A DNA stretch of 64,000 bases from Aliiglaciecola lipolytica E3 (GCF_000314975.1 NZ_BAEN01000011.1:26344-90343); one strand, 5' to 3'; shown: positions 8,684-17,910, numbered from the stretch's first letter. Notes: generated from the sequence alone by a model not told the origin. A program made the numbers and translations.

Positions 8684-9919
8684 TTGAAATTGAATTATCT
8701 AAGATTTGGTAGGTTGTGTTTATTGTTGGTGTGTTTTGCAACGCAATCTGCCTGCGCCAATAATAACGACCGCTCCAATGCTAATATTGACGAACAAAAA
8801 AATCTGCCATTGGTTCAGAAAAACGCGTTTACTTCTGAGAACTTTATTACTTTTGGCGGTAAAACTATCCCTAGCGTGACCGTAGGATGGGAAAGTTATG
8901 GCAATCTTAATGCGGCAAAAGATAACGTAATTTTGATCACCCATTATTTTACCGGAAACTCTCATGCAGCAGGCAAATACCAACTTAGTGATACTACCGC
9001 TGGATATTGGAATGACATAATTGGCCCAGGCAAAGCAATCGACACCGATCGCTTTTATGTTATCAGTGTCGATAGCCTAGCTAACTTAGGCGTGCATGAT
9101 CCTAATGTGATCACAACAGGCCCTGCCTCGATCAACCCAGCAACGGGTAAACCCTACGGCTTAGACTTCCCAGTAGTCACGATTCGCGATTTTGTAAATG
9201 TGCAAAAACAATTGCTAACTTCGTTAGGCATTTCTAAATTATATGCAGTCGTTGGTCCTTCGATGGGTTCAATGCAAGCACTTGATTGGGCCATTGCTTA
9301 CCCAGAATGGGTCGAAAGAATGATTTCAGTAATCGGCGCTGGCGAAGCTGATGCTTGGACATCGGCCAACTTAGAACATTGGGCATCCCCGATCAAACTA
9401 GATAAGCATTGGCAGCAAGGTAATTATTACGATTCCCAACCGCCTGTAGATGGTTTAGTGGCATCACTGATGCTTATTACCCAAGACGCACTTTACCCCG
9501 ACTTTTTCAATCAAGTCGGTGAACAAATTGGATTTTCAACTTCCGAGACGGGCCCGTTAGAAGACATTCGGCAAACACCAAGCATCGTAAATTGGTTGAA
9601 AAAAAGAGCGCAAGCTAGAGCAGAGACAATGGATGCGAATCACCTGCTGTATTTGGTCAGAGCTTGCCAATTATATGTTGCGGGGCATCAAGGTGATCTA
9701 AAAAATGCACTACAAAAAGTGCAGGCGAAAACCCTATTCTTACCCGCCGCTACTGACTTGTTATTGATGCCCTACAATGTAGAAAAAACCCATCAATTAT
9801 TATTAGATAGTGGCAAAGATAGCCAACTTAAAATACTGCCAGGCACATTGGGACACTTAGAAGGCGTTACCGGCATTAGCAAACATGCTGAACTCATTAA
9901 TTCATTTCTAAACAAGTAG
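8684..9919 (+). CDS. Exported alpha/beta hydrolase of the homoserine O-acetyltransferase-like (MetX) family
   Basis: The frame is open from 8576, overlapping the permease, but AGGAG at 8672-8676 points to the TTG at 8684. This gives a 411-residue protein that begins with a clear signal peptide ('RLCLLLVCFATQSACA', possible lipobox or cleavage after ACA). The body is a MetX-like alpha/beta hydrolase: nucleophile Ser in 'VVGPSMGSMQALDWA', Asp in 'LFLPAATDLLLMP', His in 'GTLGHLEGV'. True MetX enzymes are cytoplasmic, so an exported paralogue inside a PHB operon is more likely an esterase, perhaps acting on hydroxybutyrate oligomers. That role is inference. It lies between the permease and depolymerase genes. 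Confidence 0.85.
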   Translation: MKLNYLRFGRLCLLLVCFATQSACANNNDRSNANIDEQKNLPLVQKNAFTSENFITFGGKTIPSVTVGWESYGNLNAAKDNVILITHYFTGNSHAAGKYQLSDTTAGYWNDIIGPGKAIDTDRFYVISVDSLANLGVHDPNVITTGPASINPATGKPYGLDFPVVTIRDFVNVQKQLLTSLGISKLYAVVGPSMGSMQALDWAIAYPEWVERMISVIGAGEADAWTSANLEHWASPIKLDKHWQQGNYYDSQPPVDGLVASLMLITQDALYPDFFNQVGEQIGFSTSETGPLEDIRQTPSIVNWLKKRAQARAETMDANHLLYLVRACQLYVAGHQGDLKNALQKVQAKTLFLPAATDLLLMPYNVEKTHQLLLDSGKDSQLKILPGTLGHLEGVTGISKHAELINSFLNK

Positions 9920-9932
9920 GTAGAAAAAGAAC

Positions 9933-10940
9933 ATGATCAAACTCCACAAACTGGTTGTATTAATAGGTTTAATTACCAGTATCCAAGCAACAGCTGAACC
10001 CACAAAACTAGATCTAGCCATTGAAAAGATCACTGTCTCGGGATTATCGAGTGGCGGCTTTATGGCGAATCAATTTCACATAGCCCATTCAGATTGGGTG
10101 AGGGGAGCAGCGATTTTAGCAGCAGGTCCTTACTATTGTGCTCAAGGTAGTATCACAACTGCACTTTCTCAGTGTGTTAATAAGCAATCGGATGAATTTT
10201 CTTTAGCCCCTTTAAACGCGCAATTAAAGCAATATGCAGATAAAGGCTTGATTGCCCCTTTATCTAACTTAAAAGACAGTCAAGTTTGGCTATTGCATGG
10301 CACCTTGGATGCAAGAGTAACGAGATCGGTGGCGAATGCGCTTTTCCAACAATATCAAACGCTCGTAGCCCCCGAAAATTTGACTTATGTAAAAGAGAAA
10401 CCTTTCGCTCACCACTTCCCTACCCTTGCCTCAGGAGCAAGATGTGACACGTCAGAATCTCCCTTTTTAGGGAATTGCCAATTTGACGCAGCTGGCGAAC
10501 TTTTGAATTATTTATATTCCGATTTAACCCCTCCCGTACAAAAGTTAAATGGCAAAATCAACGCAATAAATCAACATGAATTAGGTGGGGAACCTGCTGA
10601 GTCATTAGCTGAGACGGGTTATCTTTACGTTCCTCAAGCATGCGCAAGAGGCCAAACCTGCGAGGTTCACGTCAATTTTCATGGCTGCAACCAAAATGCT
10701 GAAACCATAGGTCAAGAATATATCCAAAATAATGGCTTAAATCGTTGGGCAGACAGTAATCAATTGGTTGTGCTATATCCACAAACAAATACCTCAATGA
10801 TGTTGCCAATGAACCCTCAGGGTTGCTGGGATTGGTGGGGCTACACCGACGAAAATTATGCAAACCAACAAGGACAACAAATTCAGGCAGTGAAAAATAT
10901 AGTCAAATCACTTGCCGTCCAACCGAATCGTAAAGGATAA
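9933..10940 (+). CDS. Exported PHB depolymerase-type esterase with type-2 (permuted) catalytic domain
   Basis: A 335-residue protein with signal peptide 'LHKLVVLIGLITSIQATAEP'. The lipase box 'SGLSSGG' (Ser39) is at the very N-terminus of the mature protein, followed by 'HGTLDARV' (candidate Asp) and 'FAHHFPT' (candidate His). The oxyanion-type 'NFHGCNQNAETIG' and the 'GCWDWWGY' segment come last. This order, Ser-Asp-His then HGC, is that of type-2 PHB depolymerase catalytic domains, as in the periplasmic Rhodospirillum rubrum enzyme, and is permuted relative to type 1. There is no linker or substrate-binding domain, so a periplasmic enzyme acting on soluble or amorphous chains fits better than one attacking crystalline polymer. 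The next gene encodes the dehydrogenase for the product. Confidence 0.87.
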   Translation: MIKLHKLVVLIGLITSIQATAEPTKLDLAIEKITVSGLSSGGFMANQFHIAHSDWVRGAAILAAGPYYCAQGSITTALSQCVNKQSDEFSLAPLNAQLKQYADKGLIAPLSNLKDSQVWLLHGTLDARVTRSVANALFQQYQTLVAPENLTYVKEKPFAHHFPTLASGARCDTSESPFLGNCQFDAAGELLNYLYSDLTPPVQKLNGKINAINQHELGGEPAESLAETGYLYVPQACARGQTCEVHVNFHGCNQNAETIGQEYIQNNGLNRWADSNQLVVLYPQTNTSMMLPMNPQGCWDWWGYTDENYANQQGQQIQAVKNIVKSLAVQPNRKG

Positions 10941-10943
10941 AAC

Positions 10944-11711
10944 ATGCAAAGTAAGACCATATTAATCACCGGTGCAGCTAGTGGTATTGGATTTGGCATT
11001 GCCCAACACCTAGGTGAACTGGGCCACAAAATAATCGTAGCCGATATTAATCTGGAAGCTGCGCAAAACGCAGTAAACAAATTAATAACGGTTAAAATAA
11101 ATGCACTTGCAGTGCAATTAGATGTTGCTGATGCAGTTCAGATTGAAGCGCTTCCCGAGAAACTTCTCCCAGACCAAATAGATGTATTAATTAACAATGC
11201 AGGAATTCAACACGTTTCTAGGTTAGAGGACTTTCCGGCGCAAAAATGGCAACAACTGATAAATATAATGTTGGTTGGCCCAGCATTATTGGCAAAAGCA
11301 TTTTTGCCACAAATGCGCGAACAAAACTTTGGAAGAATTATCAATGTGGGTTCGTTGCATTCGGTTGTAGCTTCGCCTTATAAATCGGCTTATGTTGCCG
11401 CAAAACACGGTTTACTCGGTTTTGCTAAAACGCTAGCGTTAGAAACAGGTGACTGCAACGTTACGGTGAATACACTTTGTCCAGGATATGTTAAAACCCC
11501 ATTGGTCGAACAGCAAATTGCAGCTCAAGCTATAGAAAACGGCATAAGTGAAGAAGATGTAATTAATAAAATTATGCTCGAGCCCATGCCAAAGAAAGCC
11601 TTTATTGAAATAGAAGAATTAGCCAGTAGCGCAGCTTTTTTGATAAGTGATGCTGCGAAAAACATTACTGCTCAGGCTTTAGTTATAGATGGCGGTTGGA
11701 CAGCTAGATAA
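10944..11711 (+). CDS. bdhA: D-3-hydroxybutyrate dehydrogenase (SDR family)
   Basis: A 255-residue short-chain dehydrogenase with the NAD-binding motif 'TGAASGIGFGIA' and the 'NNAGIQHV' motif typical of 3-hydroxybutyrate dehydrogenases. The catalytic segment has Ser in 'NVGSLHS' and Tyr-x3-Lys in 'SAYVAAKHG'; the C-terminus is 'QALVIDGGWTAR'. The enzyme oxidises D-3-hydroxybutyrate to acetoacetate in the cytoplasm. It starts 3 nt after the depolymerase stop with AAGGA in front, so translation is coupled. Together the operon would hydrolyse PHB-type material, import the monomer and oxidise it. No acetoacetate-activating gene is present here. Confidence 0.88.
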   Translation: MQSKTILITGAASGIGFGIAQHLGELGHKIIVADINLEAAQNAVNKLITVKINALAVQLDVADAVQIEALPEKLLPDQIDVLINNAGIQHVSRLEDFPAQKWQQLINIMLVGPALLAKAFLPQMREQNFGRIINVGSLHSVVASPYKSAYVAAKHGLLGFAKTLALETGDCNVTVNTLCPGYVKTPLVEQQIAAQAIENGISEEDVINKIMLEPMPKKAFIEIEELASSAAFLISDAAKNITAQALVIDGGWTAR

Positions 11712-11837
11712 CTACCCTTTACGGAAATAATCTAGATTGTCGACGATAGCGCTTCAATTTTTGCTGGCTGTATCAACATGCTTGGTTTTAATCGCTAAGC
11801 ATGGTTATACTGAGTTTTTAAATTATCATCGAATTTT

Positions 11838-12713
11838 ATGTCATTTAAAACCATTGGATTGATCGGAAAGCCAGCACATGAAGGTGCCAACACCAGCTTA
11901 AATGCAATTTTACACTTTCTAAAAAAGAAAGGTTGTCGAACGATTGTTGAGAAAAAAGTCGCTGGCATGCTGCAAGGCAATGGTTTTGAAACTGCAGATT
12001 TAGAAAGTATCGGCTTACAGGCAGATCTCGCTATTGTGGTGGGTGGTGATGGCAATATGTTAGGTGCAGCTCGGGTGTTAGCCAAGCACGACGTTGCGGT
12101 TGTTGGTGTAAACCGAGGTAATTTAGGTTTTTTGACCGACATTCATCCAGAAGACATTGATAGACAGTTAACCTGCTTGTTTGATGGTGAATTTGTCCGA
12201 GAACAGCGATTTATTTTACAAGTTGAAGTATTTCGCGAGGGCATTAAACAAAGTTCAAATGTAGCTATAAATGAAGTGGTATTGCACCATGGAAAAGTGG
12301 CGCACATGATGGAGTTTGAAATATATATTGACGATAACTTCGTGTTTAGTCAGCGCTCAGACGGATTAATCGTAGCAACACCAACGGGATCAACAGCTTA
12401 TTCACTTTCAGGTGGAGGCCCTATCCTCACCCCCAACTTGGATGCGTTAACGTTAGTCCCGATGTTTCCGCACACACTAAGTAGTAGGCCAATAGTGGTG
12501 GATGCGAATAGTATTGTAAAAATGAAAGTTTCCTGTGACAACACAGATAATTTACAAGTCAGTTGTGATAGCCACATCGCACTGACAGTACTGCCCGGTG
12601 ATGAGATACACATTAAGAAAAATCAAGATCGCCTATCACTCATACATCCCAAAGATTATAACTATTTTAATGTTTTACGGACCAAACTTGGTTGGGGTTC
12701 AAAACTCTATTAA
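11838..12713 (+). CDS. nadK: NAD kinase
   Basis: A 291-residue protein, the same length as E. coli NadK (292). It has the active-site motif '[15 protein letters not shown]', the '[10 protein letters not shown]' motif, 'NEVVLHHG', and '[16 protein letters not shown]' of the NAD-binding domain. It phosphorylates NAD to NADP using ATP. It is followed by recN and bamE in the conserved enterobacterial order. Normally grpE would be the divergent neighbour; here the 3-hydroxybutyrate dehydrogenase gene precedes it on the same strand with a 126-bp gap, so it probably has its own promoter. Confidence 0.97.
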   Translation: MSFKTIGLIGKPAHEGANTSLNAILHFLKKKGCRTIVEKKVAGMLQGNGFETADLESIGLQADLAIVVGGDGNMLGAARVLAKHDVAVVGVNRGNLGFLTDIHPEDIDRQLTCLFDGEFVREQRFILQVEVFREGIKQSSNVAINEVVLHHGKVAHMMEFEIYIDDNFVFSQRSDGLIVATPTGSTAYSLSGGGPILTPNLDALTLVPMFPHTLSSRPIVVDANSIVKMKVSCDNTDNLQVSCDSHIALTVLPGDEIHIKKNQDRLSLIHPKDYNYFNVLRTKLGWGSKLY

Positions 12714-12753
12714 TTTCACATCAAAACGCTTTTTCTACTTTACAAGCACAAAT

Positions 12754-12773
12754 TTATGTATATATTTACAGTT
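12754..12773 (+). promoter_or_regulatory. LexA (SOS) box upstream of recN
   Basis: The core is ATGT-N8-ACAG (12756-12771), one mismatch from CTGT-N8-ACAG, with the AT-alternating centre typical of LexA sites; the 20-bp window matches the E. coli consensus at 16 positions. It is 27 bp upstream of the recN ATG. RecN is a classic SOS gene. A second weaker half-match starts at 12775 (CTGT, then CCAT instead of ACAG). Confidence 0.7.
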
Positions 12774-12800
12774 ACTGTATAAATAACCATGTAAGTTTTT

Positions 12801-14495
12801 ATGTTAATTCATTTGTCTGTGCAAAATTTAGCGGTTGTCAAATCTCTTGATGTTGATTTCAAGCAAGGTCTTAGCGTTATCACCGGAGAGACTGGCGCGG
12901 GTAAGTCGATTGCAATTGATGCCCTTGGCCTGTGCTTAGGTAATCGTGCTGATGCCGGTATGGTTCGTCCAAATTGCGATAAAGCTGATGTATGTGCAAC
13001 CTTTGACATCACAAACTTAACAAAAGTAAAAGCTTGGTTATTTGAAAACGATTTAGGCGAACAAGAGCTAAATAATAGTGATACTCATCAAGAATTAATG
13101 ATCCGTAGAGTCGTATCGAGTGAAGGCCGTTCCAAAGCCTACGTAAATGGCTACCCAGTCCCTGTACAACAACTTAGAACCCTGGGATTGCAACTAATCA
13201 GCATCCACGGTCAACATGCCCACCAAATGCTACTTAAAGCGGATGTACAAAAACAGGTAGTTGATAACTTTGCTGAACATGACAACCTCATAAAAGCGGT
13301 CAAGCAAGAATACGAACTACTAAACCAAGCTCAAAAGCAAATGACAGCCCTTATTTCTGGCAGCCAAAAGCGCTCCGATAGACGTAACCTTTTGCAGTAT
13401 CAAGTACAGGAATTAGATGAGTTTAATTTACATGAAAATGAATTCGTTGAATTAGAAAGTGAACATAAAAAACTGAGTAATAGTCAGGCTTTGTTAGAAC
13501 AGTCTCAAAAAAGCTTCTATCAGTTATTCGATGCCGATGAAGGAAGTGCATTAGGTGCGGTACAAAGCAGTATTGATATGCTAAGCGAACTTCAGGAACA
13601 TGATCCGGAATTAAGCCCAATCGTTACCATATTAAACGAAGCTTTGATTAATATTGATGAAGCATCTAGTCAATTACGTGCTTATACCGACCGATTAGAA
13701 ATAGATCCAATGCGAATGCAACAAATCGAACAACGTTATTCATTAGCCTTAGATCTTGCTAGAAAACACGGAGTTCGTCCTGAAGCACTGTTTGAACATC
13801 ATCAGCAATTATCTTCTGAGTTAAACGATTTGGATAGCCAAGATGAATCCCTTGAAGAATTACAACGTAAAATTGTAAGTTTGCAGGAAAATTACTTACA
13901 AGTTGCTCAAAAGCTCAGTGCAAGTAGAAGTAAAGCAGGCAATAAATTAGCAAAATTGGTAGAGCAACATATTCAAGATATGAATATGACTCAGGCTAAG
14001 TTTACGGTCAGCATAGGGTTCGATCCGCAATTAGCCCCCTCACCTTCTGGATTAGACAAGGTTAGCTTTTTGATCTCAACCAATTTAGGTATAAAAGCTG
14101 ATAGCCTTGAAAAAGTCGTCTCAGGTGGTGAACTTTCTAGAGTTGGTCTTGCCTTACAAGTTATCAGTGCAAAAGGTAACTTAATTCCTACTATGATTTT
14201 CGATGAAGTAGATACTGGAATAAGTGGCCCTACGGCTTCTGTGGTGGGTAAGTTGCTACGTAAATTAGGTCAATCGAGCCAGGTAATTTGTGTTACTCAT
14301 TTACCACAAGTCGCAGCCAGTGGGCATCAACAGATGTTTGTCACTAAGTTTTCAGACAAAAAAACCACCGAAACGCATATGATATGTTTGCAGGAAAAGG
14401 AACGTATTGAAGAGTTAGCTCGTCTTTTAGCGGGTGACACTTTGACCAACTCGGCAATTGAAAATGCAAAAGAGCTATTGGGTAGTTATCATTAG
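12801..14495 (+). CDS. recN: DNA repair protein RecN
   Basis: A 564-residue SMC-like ATPase with Walker A 'GETGAGKS' near residue 30, a long coiled-coil middle region (about 150-360), the ABC signature 'VVSGGELSRVGLALQ' and Walker B 'MIFDEVDTGISG'. E. coli RecN is 553 residues. RecN acts in recombinational repair of double-strand breaks, holding DNA ends or sister chromatids together. A LexA-type box lies directly upstream, so SOS induction is expected. The order nadK-recN-bamE is conserved with E. coli. Confidence 0.97.
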   Translation: MLIHLSVQNLAVVKSLDVDFKQGLSVITGETGAGKSIAIDALGLCLGNRADAGMVRPNCDKADVCATFDITNLTKVKAWLFENDLGEQELNNSDTHQELMIRRVVSSEGRSKAYVNGYPVPVQQLRTLGLQLISIHGQHAHQMLLKADVQKQVVDNFAEHDNLIKAVKQEYELLNQAQKQMTALISGSQKRSDRRNLLQYQVQELDEFNLHENEFVELESEHKKLSNSQALLEQSQKSFYQLFDADEGSALGAVQSSIDMLSELQEHDPELSPIVTILNEALINIDEASSQLRAYTDRLEIDPMRMQQIEQRYSLALDLARKHGVRPEALFEHHQQLSSELNDLDSQDESLEELQRKIVSLQENYLQVAQKLSASRSKAGNKLAKLVEQHIQDMNMTQAKFTVSIGFDPQLAPSPSGLDKVSFLISTNLGIKADSLEKVVSGGELSRVGLALQVISAKGNLIPTMIFDEVDTGISGPTASVVGKLLRKLGQSSQVICVTHLPQVAASGHQQMFVTKFSDKKTTETHMICLQEKERIEELARLLAGDTLTNSAIENAKELLGSYH

Positions 14496-14591
14496 TCTCG
14501 ATTAATCATTGATTGCAAGCCTACTGCTGAGTTAGCATGCGTGTCCAGAAATACGCGTACTCTATGAGTATAGCTTGACTAATAATCTAAT

Positions 14592-14960
14592 ATGAATGAA
14601 AGAATGAAGTATAAAAGTGTATTAATTGCTGTTTTAACCACATTATTTTTATCTGGGTGTGTGGACTGGATTTATCGGATCGACGTACCACAAGGGAACT
14701 TTTTGCAAGATAAAAGCGTTAAACAATTGCGCATCGAAATGACCAAAGAACAAGTTATTTATGTTTTGGGTCGTCCAGTGGTAAAAGATTCTTTCGACCA
14801 TGACACTTGGTATTATGTTTACGAAATGAAGCGTGGTATGCGAAAAAGAGGCGAAGATTTTCGCAAAGAGTTAATTATTCAATTTGCTGATGAAAAAATT
14901 GCTAGTGTGACTGGTGATTTTGAATTATCTGAAGATTTTAATACGCCACTCGATCAATAA
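14592..14960 (+). CDS. bamE: Outer-membrane assembly lipoprotein BamE
   Basis: A 122-residue lipoprotein with lipobox 'LSGC' after the signal peptide. It carries the SmpA/OmlA signature 'YRIDVPQGNF', 'MTKEQVIYVLGRPVVKDSFDHDTWYYVYEMKRG' and 'LIIQFADEKIASVTGDF'. BamE is a small subunit of the BAM complex that folds outer-membrane beta-barrels, relevant in a genome with so many TonB receptors. It follows recN, as in E. coli. The N-terminus could also begin at the second Met (codon 5); the upstream ATG is kept because it lies in an AT-rich leader with no clear competitor. Confidence 0.95.
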   Translation: MNERMKYKSVLIAVLTTLFLSGCVDWIYRIDVPQGNFLQDKSVKQLRIEMTKEQVIYVLGRPVVKDSFDHDTWYYVYEMKRGMRKRGEDFRKELIIQFADEKIASVTGDFELSEDFNTPLDQ

Positions 14961-15002
14961 TTCTTACTAAGACAATTCTGAGTCAAACCTATTGTCAAAT
15001 TT

Positions 15003-15033
15003 ATTCCACTTAAAATGATGTTTTAGGTGGAAT
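15003..15033 (+). terminator. Long hairpin after bamE
   Basis: A 13-bp stem (15003-15015 with 15021-15033, one G-U pair, 5-nt loop TGATG) lies 42 bp after the bamE stop. It has no strong T-run behind it, so it may be a weak terminator or a 3'-end stabiliser. Confidence 0.45.
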
Positions 15034-15249
15034 ATTAGTGAATTAACACTCCAATAGCGTTTTCCGTATCGATTCATTTAACCAACTTGAAGTTTGTTTT
15101 CTCTTCTTTAATCAATTGTAAATCTATTAAACCCATTTTGGATGGGTAGGTTTAAGTGATTAATCTCAACAAACCCCATAAATATAACGTAATTTGTGGC
15201 ATAATCCCGCGCAATTTTTATCTGTTTCTTAAAATTAGGAATTTTCAAC

Positions 15250-16839
15250 GTGTTAACGACAGCCAATATCACCATTCAGTTTGGTGCCAAGCCCCTTTTT
15301 GAAAATGTTTCAGTTAAGTTTGGCGAGGGCAATCGCTACGGGCTAATAGGCGCAAACGGTTGCGGCAAGTCTACCTTCATGAAAATTTTAGGCAATGATC
15401 TAGAACCATCATCCGGTAACGTTACGAAAGATCCAAACGAAAGAATCGGAAAACTAAAGCAAGATCAGTTTGCATTCGAAAATTATTCGGTCATTGATAC
15501 AGTGATTATGGGGCATGAAGAGCTCTGGAAAGTTAAAGAAGAACGTGATGCGATTTATGCAAATCCTGAAATGAGCGAAGCGGACGGCATCCGAGCAGCA
15601 GAGCTTGAGTCTGAATTTGCCGAGATGGACGGTTACACTGCGGAATCTCGCGCAGCCGAGCTGCTAACCGGGGTCGGTATAGATGAGTCTTTGCATTTCG
15701 GACCAATGAGTGAGGTGGCACCAGGTTGGAAATTGCGCGTTTTACTTACCCAAGTTCTATTCGCTGATCCTGATATCATGCTGTTAGATGAGCCGACCAA
15801 TAACCTTGATATCGATACGATTCGTTGGTTGGAAGATACCCTAAACGCGCGTAACTGCACGATGATAATTATTTCCCATGATCGTCACTTTTTAAACAGT
15901 GTTTGTACGCACATGGCCGATCTTGACTATGGTGAATTAAGACTTTTCCCTGGTAATTACGATGAATACATGACCGCTGCCACTCAATCACGAGAGCGCC
16001 TATTATCAGACAATGCTAAGAAAAAAGCGCAAATAGCGGAATTAAAAACGTTCGTTAGTCGCTTTTCTGCCAATGCCTCTAAATCTAAACAAGCAACCTC
16101 TCGTGCCAAACAAATAGATAAGATTCAATTAGATGAGGTGAAACCATCAAGTCGACAAAATCCATTTATTCGTTTTGATCAAGACAAGAAGTTACATCGC
16201 TTAGCGCTTGAAGTTGAAGGCTTAAGTAAATCGTTTGAAACGCCATTATTCTCTAATTTAGATTTAATGGTAGAAGTGGGTGAAAGAGTTGCCATTATTG
16301 GGCCTAATGGCGCAGGTAAAACGACGTTGATGCGTTGTTTATTTGGTGATTTGGCTTCAGATAGCGGTACGATTAAATGGTCAGAAAATGCGTCGCTTGG
16401 TTACTATGCTCAAGATCATGCCCACGACTTTGAACAGGACATGACGTTATTAGAATGGATGTATCAATGGGGCCAAGACGGCGACGATGAGCAAGTTATT
16501 CGTGGTACATTAGGTAGATTACTGTTTTCACAGAAAGAAATAGACAAATCCGTCAAAGTTATTTCAGGCGGGGAACAAGGACGAATGATTTTCGGCAAAC
16601 TTATCCTCCAAAAAAATAATATTCTTTTAATGGATGAGCCCACTAATCACCTAGATATGGAGTCCATTGAATCGTTGAATCTAGCCCTTGAAAACTATCC
16701 AGGCACCCTATTCTTTGTCAGTCACGATCGAGAATTTGTATCTTCTTTGGCCACAAGAATATTGGATATTACTGAAAACGGCATTGTAGATTTCAAAGGA
16801 AATTACGAAGATTATTTAAATAGTAAAAAACTAGCATAA
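15250..16839 (+). CDS. ybiT: ABC-F ATPase YbiT
   Basis: A 529-residue duplicated ABC ATPase without membrane segments. The first Walker A is 'GANGCGKST' with '[13 protein letters not shown]'; the second is 'GPNGAGKTT' with signature '[13 protein letters not shown]' and '[13 protein letters not shown]'. Between them is the charged P-site/arm linker (about 240-310). The N-terminus '[34 protein letters not shown]' is close to E. coli YbiT, which supports the GTG start at 15250, with AGGA 10 nt upstream. ABC-F proteins act on ribosomes. The 289-bp gap before the gene holds its own promoter region. Confidence 0.95.
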   Translation: MLTTANITIQFGAKPLFENVSVKFGEGNRYGLIGANGCGKSTFMKILGNDLEPSSGNVTKDPNERIGKLKQDQFAFENYSVIDTVIMGHEELWKVKEERDAIYANPEMSEADGIRAAELESEFAEMDGYTAESRAAELLTGVGIDESLHFGPMSEVAPGWKLRVLLTQVLFADPDIMLLDEPTNNLDIDTIRWLEDTLNARNCTMIIISHDRHFLNSVCTHMADLDYGELRLFPGNYDEYMTAATQSRERLLSDNAKKKAQIAELKTFVSRFSANASKSKQATSRAKQIDKIQLDEVKPSSRQNPFIRFDQDKKLHRLALEVEGLSKSFETPLFSNLDLMVEVGERVAIIGPNGAGKTTLMRCLFGDLASDSGTIKWSENASLGYYAQDHAHDFEQDMTLLEWMYQWGQDGDDEQVIRGTLGRLLFSQKEIDKSVKVISGGEQGRMIFGKLILQKNNILLMDEPTNHLDMESIESLNLALENYPGTLFFVSHDREFVSSLATRILDITENGIVDFKGNYEDYLNSKKLA

Positions 16840-16875
16840 CGAAATACAATCTAGCGACCGACGTCAGGAGTCAGT

Positions 16876-17367
16876 ATGCAAAGTAAGTCAAAAAACATTG
16901 GTCTGTTCGTCGATGTACAAAATGTTTACTACACCTGCCGTCAAGCTCACAATAAACAATTTAACTATCGTGTATTGTGGCAAGAACTGTCATACCGTGG
17001 CAATTTAATCGTTGCCAATGCATATGCTATCGCTCGCCAAGACGATCAACAAATAAAGTTTCAAGATGCTCTCAGACATATTGGCTTTGATGTCAAGTTA
17101 AAGCCATTTATACAACGCAGTGACGGTACCGCCAAAGGTGACTGGGATGTGGGAATTACTGTCGATATGATAGATTTAGCCCCGCAGTTAGATGAAGTTA
17201 TTTTACTAAGTGGCGATGGTGATTTCGCTATGCTCATGGGTTACATTAAAACTAAATACAATGTTTCTACTGAGGTTTATAGCGTCCCCCAATTGACCGC
17301 AAAAACCCTCATTGAAAGTGTTGATACTTATCATCCGATTAATTCAGACTCCTCATTTTTGAAATAG
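16876..17367 (+). CDS. NYN-domain (LabA/DUF88-type) putative RNase
   Basis: A 163-residue protein made almost entirely of a NYN/PIN-like domain: 'IGLFVDVQNVYYTCRQ' (first acidic residue), 'GDWDVGITVDMIDLA' (second acidic cluster) and 'VILLSGDGDFAMLMGYI' (third). The spacing of these Asp residues is that of metal-dependent PIN/NYN nucleases. A good ribosome site (CAGGAG) lies 6 nt before the ATG. It is 36 bp downstream of ybiT on the same strand and upstream of SOS-controlled yebG. Its target is unknown. Confidence 0.87.
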   Translation: MQSKSKNIGLFVDVQNVYYTCRQAHNKQFNYRVLWQELSYRGNLIVANAYAIARQDDQQIKFQDALRHIGFDVKLKPFIQRSDGTAKGDWDVGITVDMIDLAPQLDEVILLSGDGDFAMLMGYIKTKYNVSTEVYSVPQLTAKTLIESVDTYHPINSDSSFLK

Positions 17368-17379
17368 CCAATATTAACA

Positions 17380-17395
17380 CTGTACATATAGACAG
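17380..17395 (+). promoter_or_regulatory. Perfect LexA box upstream of yebG
   Basis: CTGT ACATATAG ACAG fits CTGT-N8-ACAG exactly, with flanking A and T extending the symmetry. It is 62 bp upstream of the yebG ATG, which is SOS-regulated in E. coli. Confidence 0.92.
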
Positions 17396-17457
17396 TATAA
17401 AGCTATATTTGTTTATAAGTTTACAGAACACAACCAACTGACCTTTGGAGATACGTT

Positions 17458-17748
17458 ATGGCTATTATCGTGAAATACGTTGTTGAGCGAAACGGAGAAG
17501 AAAAACTGGTGACTTCAGATAAAAAAGCGGCTGATCAATATGACAAAATGCTCGATGTTGCAGAAAATCTTGGTACATACATTCAAGCCAAAGGCATTAA
17601 ACTTCCGAGTGATGTTTCTGAAGAGCTAACTATTTTGTTATCGAAAAATAAAGATGTGATTGCTAAATTATTTAAAGGTACAGATGCTGATTCGATTTTA
17701 GAACAAGAAAAGGCGGAAGTTGTGAAAATGGATAAAAAGAAAGCATAA
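17458..17748 (+). CDS. yebG: SOS-induced YebG-family protein
   Basis: A 96-residue protein, the same length as E. coli YebG, sharing the start 'MAIIVKYVVERNGEEKLVTSDKKAADQYDKMLD' and the internal 'LSKNKDVIAKLFK'. The tail is Lys/Glu-rich and probably disordered. The function of YebG is not established beyond DNA-damage induction. GGAG at 17447-17450 precedes the ATG. The perfect LexA box in front shows that SOS control is conserved. Confidence 0.93.
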   Translation: MAIIVKYVVERNGEEKLVTSDKKAADQYDKMLDVAENLGTYIQAKGIKLPSDVSEELTILLSKNKDVIAKLFKGTDADSILEQEKAEVVKMDKKKA

Positions 17749-17780
17749 TCAATAGGTTAATTACTTTCACAAATCTAAAT

Positions 17781-17806
17781 AACGCTTACTAACGACGGTA
17801 AGCGTT
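17781..17806 (+). terminator. Terminator hairpin after yebG
   Basis: A perfect 9-bp stem AACGCTTAC (17781-17789) / GTAAGCGTT (17798-17806) with an 8-nt loop lies 32 bp after the yebG stop, followed by an AT-rich stretch. Confidence 0.75.
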
Positions 17807-17910
17807 AATTAATTCTCCCCCATTAAATCGTCTAATCTTGAGGTAAATTGATATCTCATTCGCTTCGCTTATTTAGTGGAATTGTGCAGGCCCTCATAGC
17901 AAATCCCATG

